DNA from: Corbicula japonica
Lineage: Eukaryota > Mollusca > Bivalvia > Venerida > Cyrenidae
Assembly: GCA_038501625.1 (NCBI GenBank)
Contig: JAZAYU010000171.1
Coordinates: forward strand, 186,001 to 250,000
Direction of reading: 5' to 3'
DNA: 64,000 nucleotides
In this document: piece by piece, positions 59,201-64,000 of the stretch
How the letters are laid out: each line of letters opens with the position of its first letter
Position numbering within the stretch: position 1 is the first letter of the stretch
Program-made: the position numbers and the translations under genes
The notes under the pieces: model-generated
Databases searched by the model: none
Seen by the model: the letters and a program-made list of their open reading frames with translations, nothing else
What the model was told of the DNA's origin: nothing

Positions 59201-62200
59201 TTGAGTTCGGTGATGGGGTTAAGTTGTTCTAAAGAGAACCTGGATCAAGAGTGAGATTGGTGAATTTTGAACCTGTTTAACCCTGGTGAAAAAAATTATG
59301 TTGCGATAAACCTTTTCAAGCAGGTTACCCATGGGTTTCTGTTTTTTGTTACTGTGCCATTTTTCCAATTAAACGTGTAGTTTAGTTAATATAACTATCA
59401 TAGGCGGTACTGAAATGCGGACGATTTCTGAAACTTTGGGCTGCGACTGGATTGGTAAATGTGTATAATGTTAAAACTATTATTGAAGTTACCGCTCTTC
59501 CACTATATTTTAAGCTTAGCAATGAGAAATGTATAAGAAAAGATCAAAGTGCTTTAAAAGCAACAAACATACTCTCTGCTGCAGTGGGTAAGGAGTACCC
59601 GTATAAAACACCGGTGTTGTTATGTGAGTCATAGTTAAACAGCTGAAAAGAAATATACGAGAAATTTATCACTTCCGTTTTGTTTAGCAAGATATCTTGC
59701 GAGAATTGACGAATGTAGGATTTAGATCTAGTCGATATTTGCAAGCAAGATTGTTCTATGTTATTATCGGGATGTTGTACATTGCATTTGACTTTTCTGT
59801 CGTTGCTTACATGTATTCATGTCTATTTTACAGTATTTTATTGCATCATCTTGGCACATCTAAAAGGTCTCTTCCATCTTTACTTGTAAAATTATTAATT
59901 TAAAGTAGTCTGCTGTCTAATCTTAAACCATAGATATAATTTGTAATTTAAAAAACTTGCAGAATAATGAAACCATAAATTTTCCCTTGTAAATAAACAT
60001 ACTGAGATATGCACTTCTTGGTTGGTCGGTCCGTAAGCGTACAGAAACTGTTGATTTGCAAGGAGGTACCATTGTGTTCCAGCGAAGTCAACCGGGTTTG
60101 CCATGGTATTAAGTGCGTTGTATTTTATCACAACAATGTCAGAGTCCTTTGTATTAACTTCTGCATTCAAAGCAAATAAATTTCTGTGTGAACATTTTAA
60201 AATAGTAAATGAGTTTTGGTATTATCTCTATAATTGGTTATTGATACATAAAGAGGCAGAGGCGTGTAATATTATTCTAACATTAATATGCACATATTAT
60301 TGCTTAAGAAATGGTATACTGACATACTTTCTGTTAACATAAGTAAACAATCAAAACCGCAGTTGTTAAATAGTTATTAAGTAAAGTACATGTTTTGCTA
60401 AGTACCGATAATGCTTTATTGAATTCTTAAAGACAAAGTAATTGTTGGTACACAATCTAGCTACAGACATGCGTAAAAGGTTCGGTAAATTTTACCTAAG
60501 AAATTGTATTGCATCGAGGCGTACTTGAAGTAGAACTGAATAAAGCTTGCATTTGCTGGGAGTATAGCAACATCTCGTCTTTCCCCTGACAAAAAATAAT
60601 AAAAATAATAAATGAAAAGCTGTAAAAATTGTAAACTACATTTAAACTACATTCGAGTGAATAAAAGTTAATATAATAACTTTGGTTATTTATATAATAA
60701 ATTTGGTTATTAATCTAATAGATTTGGTAATAAATGTAATAAATGGTTTTTTTATTAGGTCTCACTATGTGCAAGTGTAGCATTAAAAAGTCCTTCAACA
60801 ATTTGACAGGAAGAGTTATCCCCTCCACAAACACCACATCCATCGATTGATAAAGTTCCTGACTTCCCGTCACAGCCAAATAACTGAAAATGATATTGAT
60901 TATGCATGAAAAAAAGTATGCATGTTTCGATAATTTCCTAAAACTGAGTGTGTGAGGTGCGTTCATATAGAACATTATCTTTATGGGGTCTTTTTACTGA
61001 TTGAAAAGCAATAAAGATGGGCACTCAATGACCTTACTGAGACCTATGCGCCTGGAGGCGAATCAATAATCGAATAAAAAATTATATAATTCAACTGAAT
61101 TTATTGACGGCATTTAGTCCATGAGTATCCGTATTTTGTATCAGTTGTTAAGCGCTAAATTGTGTGAAATTTATCAATGTCGGAAGTGACGTGCTAGAAA
61201 TTAAAAACTCACTTGGCATTTCCCTTGGACACATCTGCCATACATTCCTGACCGTCTCGGTAAATGATTCCTTTCTACGAACGAAGATAACGCTTCATGT
61301 ACACACGGTGTTCCATCAGGCATTATACCATGTCTCTCGTTTCTGGAATCATGTCCTTTGACAGCGTCGCACCGAACTATGCACTGGTTATCCCCTTAAA
61401 ACGACACATAAATATTGTTCATTTAGCTGAACGCTGTAGAGTTTACAACCATTTAAAACATAAAATACATTAGAAGAGGAATGTCATAAAATGATTGAAT
61501 GTGACAAAACGCTTAATATTTTAAACCAGTGTATGTGTGTAAATAAAAAAAAAGAACAAAGCTGAGAACATGTATTGGAATCAACCAGTTTAGAAACTAT
61601 TATCGTAAAAAAACTGACCAGTGGTACCAGATTCGACTTGCCTGGGTTTGTATTTATTCCAGAAGCATTGATTAAAATACAGATTCCTGCACCAATCAAT
61701 TCAGTTCCTTTATACTCAATTCTACCCGTGAATATGTTGCTTGTGCCACTATAACTGTCAAATAAACATTTGACGGCGAATTTCTGAAACAGTTTGATTA
61801 AAAAAAATCTTCTCTGTGAGACACAAAAGAGGTGTAAGACAAGGAAATAACAATGTTTAATATAGATCCATTTCATCTATTTACCAATAAACAACTTTAT
61901 TTTATCATTGTGTTTCTTTCAATGTATTTGTGATCCAGAGCACAACAAAATGCCTTAAGGGAATTATACTTGCCGCTCTCGCCATATTTGTTCCCTGTGT
62001 TTAGATAATTAGCTGAATCGGTTCCCACCTCGTGATAAAGGTTACTGGTCTTCCAATGGGCACAGGTTTCACTCGCCCTTTGTTTAATTAATTCTGATTC
62101 CGATGTACTGTCACCACGACATGGCTGTATTAATGGGAAGTCAAAATAGTCTTACAAAATGTTCATTAGGTAATAGTCTTTTAATGTTAGTTTTGACACT

Positions 62201-63972
62201 TACTTTAATGAAAAGCGAGCATATTGTTAAAATAAGAAAAACACAGCAAAATGGTAAGAAACATCTTTTAAGTAGTTTCGGTTAGTATTTTGACATTACT
62301 ATTAGAAAGCGAGAATATCGTAAAACAGAAATAACATGGCAAATAGTTAAGTGACATCTTTTAGATAGTTCCATTTAATATGTACAGTATACCCGAGTGT
62401 TGCAGACTTCCGAGTAAAAATCGTCTCCATCACACCAAGCACTGTTCCGTGGTCTGAAATATTTAACAACAGCATCGTTTGCATTTATTTTGCAAATTTA
62501 AACTATTCAATACTTTAAATGTTGAATAAAAAGCAATAGAAGTATAAAGGGAAGTACATGACTTATCCCTTAATTTTGGTACAGTTTATAACTGTGCACT
62601 GATGAGTAGTTGTTTTTTTCTTGTCAATATCTGACGTGTTGTTATATGATCGGGACATGTGATTCAACATTTCCACTTGTTGATTCTTTTTACGTTGATT
62701 ATATTTTACTAAAATCCCCCACAAATACGTGGCTAACAAAATAGTCTTCTCTTTTCGAAATTTTAGTTAAATAAACATTGACTAACATTGGGTTATTGCA
62801 GAATCTCTGTCTGTATTGAATTCCGGTACCACACGTGCGACTACATGACGTCATCATGCCCCACGGTGACCAGCCACCGGCAACCGTAGTAAACAAAGTG
62901 TGGTCAAGGCCCGTGTCATTCCAGCTGATACAGTGGTAACTGTTATCAACAATTTGTGACGAGCAAACCTAAACAAGTCAATGTGCATCATTAAAATGTT
63001 TCGACAAGATTTTTTATTAACCGGTGAACTATAATTGAATAAGTTGCAGATCTTTTTTATGGAGGAACAAGATTGATATAGGGGATCGCTGGCAAACATT
63101 TCAAAAATGAATTTTAGATAAAATAACTAAATGAAAAGTGTATAATAGTAAAGAAAAATACACAATGTATTAATCTTTGGATGTATTAAAAGTCGCTCAC
63201 GGAGTTCAATCGAATTAATGATTTACTACCAAGCACATATTAAAACAAAAGAAAACTCGTTTGCATTAAATTACCATACGTTCTCCACAGTAGCTCCCAT
63301 CTGTAGGCGTAGGATTTGCGTAAGAAACCCCGAAAAGTCGGGAACTTGGATCCATGTTCATGCACGTGTATCCAGAACACTCTGTCTTGAATGAGACAAA
63401 ACATATTATTGAACAAATTACAAAGAAATAACATTTATTTGACAAGTAAACGAATCGTACAATACACGGGTCTTCATCGACAAGTAACTAAAGTCGTTGA
63501 TTCTTAATGTCAGATTCATTTCCTTTGACCCGAGCTCTCAGTGACTACAAGTCCTTTATATATCAAAGCAATTTAGCTAACTCAGTTAAGATGGTTGTTA
63601 TTGAATATAAGTTTGGAATTTAAAACAATTACATGTACTAGGCAAAACATGGCATAACCAAAAAATAAAACTTCTCTGAGGGATATGTCTTTTGTTTTAA
63701 TTTGATATACACGATTAAGTTTATAGCAGCAGCATCGGTAAAAGTTATCTCACCTTATTATGAAAACAAATAACAGTACCTGTTTCATTTGAGGACTGCA
63801 TTCGCAGTCGGAAGGCAGCCCACGCATGAAACAGGTAGAAAGATATTATATCGTTTAAGCATGAACATTATTCAAAAACCAGAAAACTCAGTTAGCAGTA
63901 CCTTTGGACTCGTCAAACGAAAACCGGCACCATGTTGAAATTCGCAGAGTTCATCCCTCGTATATAACAAAC
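53212..63972 (-). CDS. ADAMTS-like protein, 3' part: disintegrin-like, TSP1, Cys-rich, spacer, 3x EGF, ShKT, Ser/Thr tail (17 exons, 5' end outside)
   Basis: Exons in coding order are 63972-63902, 63833-63780, 63385-63275, 62968-62787, 62453-62393, 62124-62029, 61783-61642, 61394-61213, 60883-60766, 60585-60496, 60160-60003, 59642-59573, 58272-58189, 57496-57385, 54634-54510, 53715-53596 and 53279-53212. About 613 residues are visible. Numbering from the first visible residue: disintegrin-like about 1-108 ([18 protein letters not shown]), TSP1 about 109-161 ([21 protein letters not shown]), Cys-rich about 166-300 ([16 protein letters not shown]), spacer about 300-444 opening with [11 protein letters not shown] and ending [11 protein letters not shown], three EGF-like modules, a six-Cys ShKT module and a Thr-rich end. 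The first four are the ADAMTS ancillary order; the metalloprotease would lie upstream, beyond 64000. Such proteins are secreted matrix proteases. The EGF-ShKT tail is unusual. It could also be an ADAMTS-like protein without a catalytic domain. Confidence 0.85.
53505..53580. repeat. Family P foldback, partial (ADAMTS-like intron)
   Basis: GGGCCCAAGATAATAAAGAT, then GTCGCCATTTCAGCCAATCA and GATGCTTGAGATATGAGACT, ending 16 bases before the ShKT exon's donor. Confidence 0.75.
53596..53715 (-). CDS. ADAMTS-like exon p: ShKT module
   Basis: Six cysteines in ShK order: [11 protein letters not shown] ... GHCES ... DCYMSCGLC. The CxD start and CxxxCxxC end are diagnostic. In animals ShKT modules are common on secreted proteases such as astacins, so this does not imply a toxin. 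Confidence 0.88.
54510..54634 (-). CDS. ADAMTS-like exon o: EGF-like module 3
   Basis: [20 protein letters not shown], then [21 protein letters not shown] and [10 protein letters not shown] are classic EGF. Acceptor CGTTTCAG, donor TG|GTAAGC. Confidence 0.9.
56371..56575. repeat. 106-bp tandem duplication (ADAMTS-like intron)
   Basis: GAATTTTCCAGACAATACTC at 56371 and GAATTTTCAAGGCAATACTC at 56477, each followed by TTTTCCATGACTTTTC, GATCTGTGCAAACC and ATCAGCAATCCCAA. Confidence 0.9.
57000..57117. repeat. Hairpin repeat, copy 1
   Basis: Diverged block with CTGTTAACCGGTGTT and CAAGTTTGGTCCATTATAAT, ending in a 10-bp perfect stem GTCGGTCATC-AG-GATGACCGAC at 57083-57104. Confidence 0.85.
57199..57315. 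repeat. Hairpin repeat, copy 2
   Basis: Same order as copy 1 (CTGTTAACCGGTGTT, CAAGTTTGGTCGATTATAAT), with the identical 22-base hairpin at 57291-57312, 208 bp from the first. Confidence 0.85.
57385..57496 (-). CDS. ADAMTS-like exon n: EGF-like module 2
   Basis: [17 protein letters not shown] ... [16 protein letters not shown]. Eight cysteines are present in place of the usual six. Acceptor TGTTCTAG, donor AA|GTAAGC. Confidence 0.85.
58189..58272 (-). CDS. ADAMTS-like exon m: EGF-like module 1
   Basis: [14 protein letters not shown] ... [11 protein letters not shown]. Cysteine spacing and the GFYG end fit an EGF-like fold, with an extra Cys. Acceptor TCTTTACAG, donor ATG|GTAAAG. Confidence 0.85.
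59573..59642 (-). CDS. ADAMTS-like exon l: end of spacer
   Basis: [19 protein letters not shown] matches the closing 'N.GV.YEYT.P' strand. Ends GAGA|GTATGT in phase 1, which the first EGF exon completes. Confidence 0.85.
60003..60160 (-). CDS. ADAMTS-like exon k: spacer
   Basis: [18 protein letters not shown], then [11 protein letters not shown] and [15 protein letters not shown], strands of the spacer beta-sandwich. Donor TCA|GTATGT. Confidence 0.85.
60496..60585 (-). CDS. ADAMTS-like exon j: spacer
   Basis: [19 protein letters not shown] ... NFL matches the spacer pattern 'V..IPAGA..I.....NFL'. Donor TTAG|GTAAAA. Confidence 0.88.
   Translation of the reverse strand, partial: GKDEMLLYSQQMQALFSSTSSTPRCNTIS
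60766..60883 (-). CDS. ADAMTS-like exon i: spacer entry
   Basis: [19 protein letters not shown] and [12 protein letters not shown], the hallmark of the Cys-rich/spacer border in ADAMTS proteins. Donor ATA|GTGAGA. Confidence 0.93.
61213..61394 (-). CDS. ADAMTS-like exon h: Cys-rich domain
   Basis: [24 protein letters not shown] and [10 protein letters not shown]: the 'DGTPC ... C..G.C' end of the ADAMTS Cys-rich domain. Donor CAA|GTGAGT. Confidence 0.93.
61642..61783 (-). CDS. ADAMTS-like exon g: Cys-rich domain
   Basis: [13 protein letters not shown], then [15 protein letters not shown]. It ends CCCAG|GCAAGT, a textbook GC donor and the only site giving a continuous frame into exon h. Confidence 0.85.
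62029..62124 (-). CDS. ADAMTS-like exon f: end of TSP1, start of Cys-rich domain
   Basis: Begins [18 protein letters not shown], so CNTR is followed by PC as in family members, with an RGDS tetrapeptide at once after. The 3' end is uncertain. GAG|GTGGGA at 62029 keeps phase 0 into the next exon, but the frame stays open and protein-like ([12 protein letters not shown]) to about 61970, where GCAAGT and GTATAA donors break the phase. Confidence 0.72.
62393..62453 (-). CDS. ADAMTS-like exon e: TSP1
   Basis: [20 protein letters not shown] continues the repeat ('C.G......CN'). Acceptor ATATTTCAG, donor CGG|GTATAC in phase 0. Confidence 0.88.
62787..62968 (-). CDS. ADAMTS-like exon d: end of disintegrin-like domain and central TSP1
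   Basis: [13 protein letters not shown], then [20 protein letters not shown] and [11 protein letters not shown]. The WSPW and CSRTCG motifs define a thrombospondin type 1 repeat. Donor AT|GTTAGT. Confidence 0.92.
63275..63385 (-). CDS. ADAMTS-like exon c: disintegrin-like domain
   Basis: 37 codons: [15 protein letters not shown] and [13 protein letters not shown], where TDGSYC corresponds to the 'DGT.C' of ADAMTS disintegrin-like domains. Acceptor CATTCAAG, donor ATG|GTAATT. Confidence 0.82.
63780..63833 (-). CDS. ADAMTS-like exon b: disintegrin-like domain
   Basis: Encodes [18 protein letters not shown] with donor CAG|GTACTG. The 5' boundary is uncertain, because no AG dinucleotide lies at the expected acceptor (TTTCTACCTG|TTTC), although frame and cysteine content fit. 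Confidence 0.6.
63902..63972 (-). CDS. ADAMTS-like exon a: start of disintegrin-like domain
   Basis: Encodes [18 protein letters not shown] then TSPK, matching the conserved 'Y..DEQC...G' opening. Acceptor TTTGTTAAAG, donor AAG|GTACTG. Further exons must lie beyond the window. Confidence 0.78.
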
Positions 63973-64000
63973 CTTTAACAAAAGCAAACTTAAATAAGGC

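Overview
The window looks like an AT-rich animal nuclear genome, most likely a bivalve or other mollusc. The reasons are short phased exons with GT/GC–AG introns, degenerate non-LTR retrotransposons of the CR1/Jockey-like kind, many foldback (MITE-like) repeats, and extracellular-matrix gene families (EMI/FAS1, ADAMTS-like) of metazoan type. The species assignment is inference.

Layout. (1) 1-10.7 kb: two diverged 279-bp repeats, then about 8.9 kb of a CpG-rich satellite built from alternating 26- and 25-bp monomers. It is interrupted twice by an identical 264-bp LINE 3' fragment and ends against a longer degenerate LINE (9446-10690, minus strand). (2) 10.7-22.1 kb: no confident gene. It holds a 364-bp tandem duplication, a second LINE remnant, a possible von Willebrand A-like fragment and several short repeats. 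(3) 22.2-35.8 kb, plus strand: an 11-exon leucine-rich-repeat gene ending in a coiled-coil-like region (409 codons from the chosen ATG), whose introns are packed with two short repeat families and larger foldback elements. (4) 37.6-50.5 kb, minus strand: a complete 15-exon TGFBI/periostin-like gene (signal peptide, EMI, four FAS1 domains, 763 codons). It is convergent with the LRR gene. (5) 53.2-64.0 kb, minus strand: the 3' part (17 exons, about 613 codons visible) of an ADAMTS-like gene with disintegrin-like, TSP1, Cys-rich and spacer regions, then three EGF-like modules, a ShKT module and a Ser/Thr tail. Its 5' end, where a metalloprotease domain would be expected, lies beyond the window.

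The two minus-strand genes encode predicted secreted matrix proteins and sit next to each other, but nothing in the sequence proves they work together. All exon models were read by eye: splice sites were chosen so that phase is kept and family motifs continue across junctions. Each of the three models sums to a whole number of codons. Long open frames in the first 9.5 kb are a by-product of the 51-bp (17-codon) satellite dimer and are not genes.
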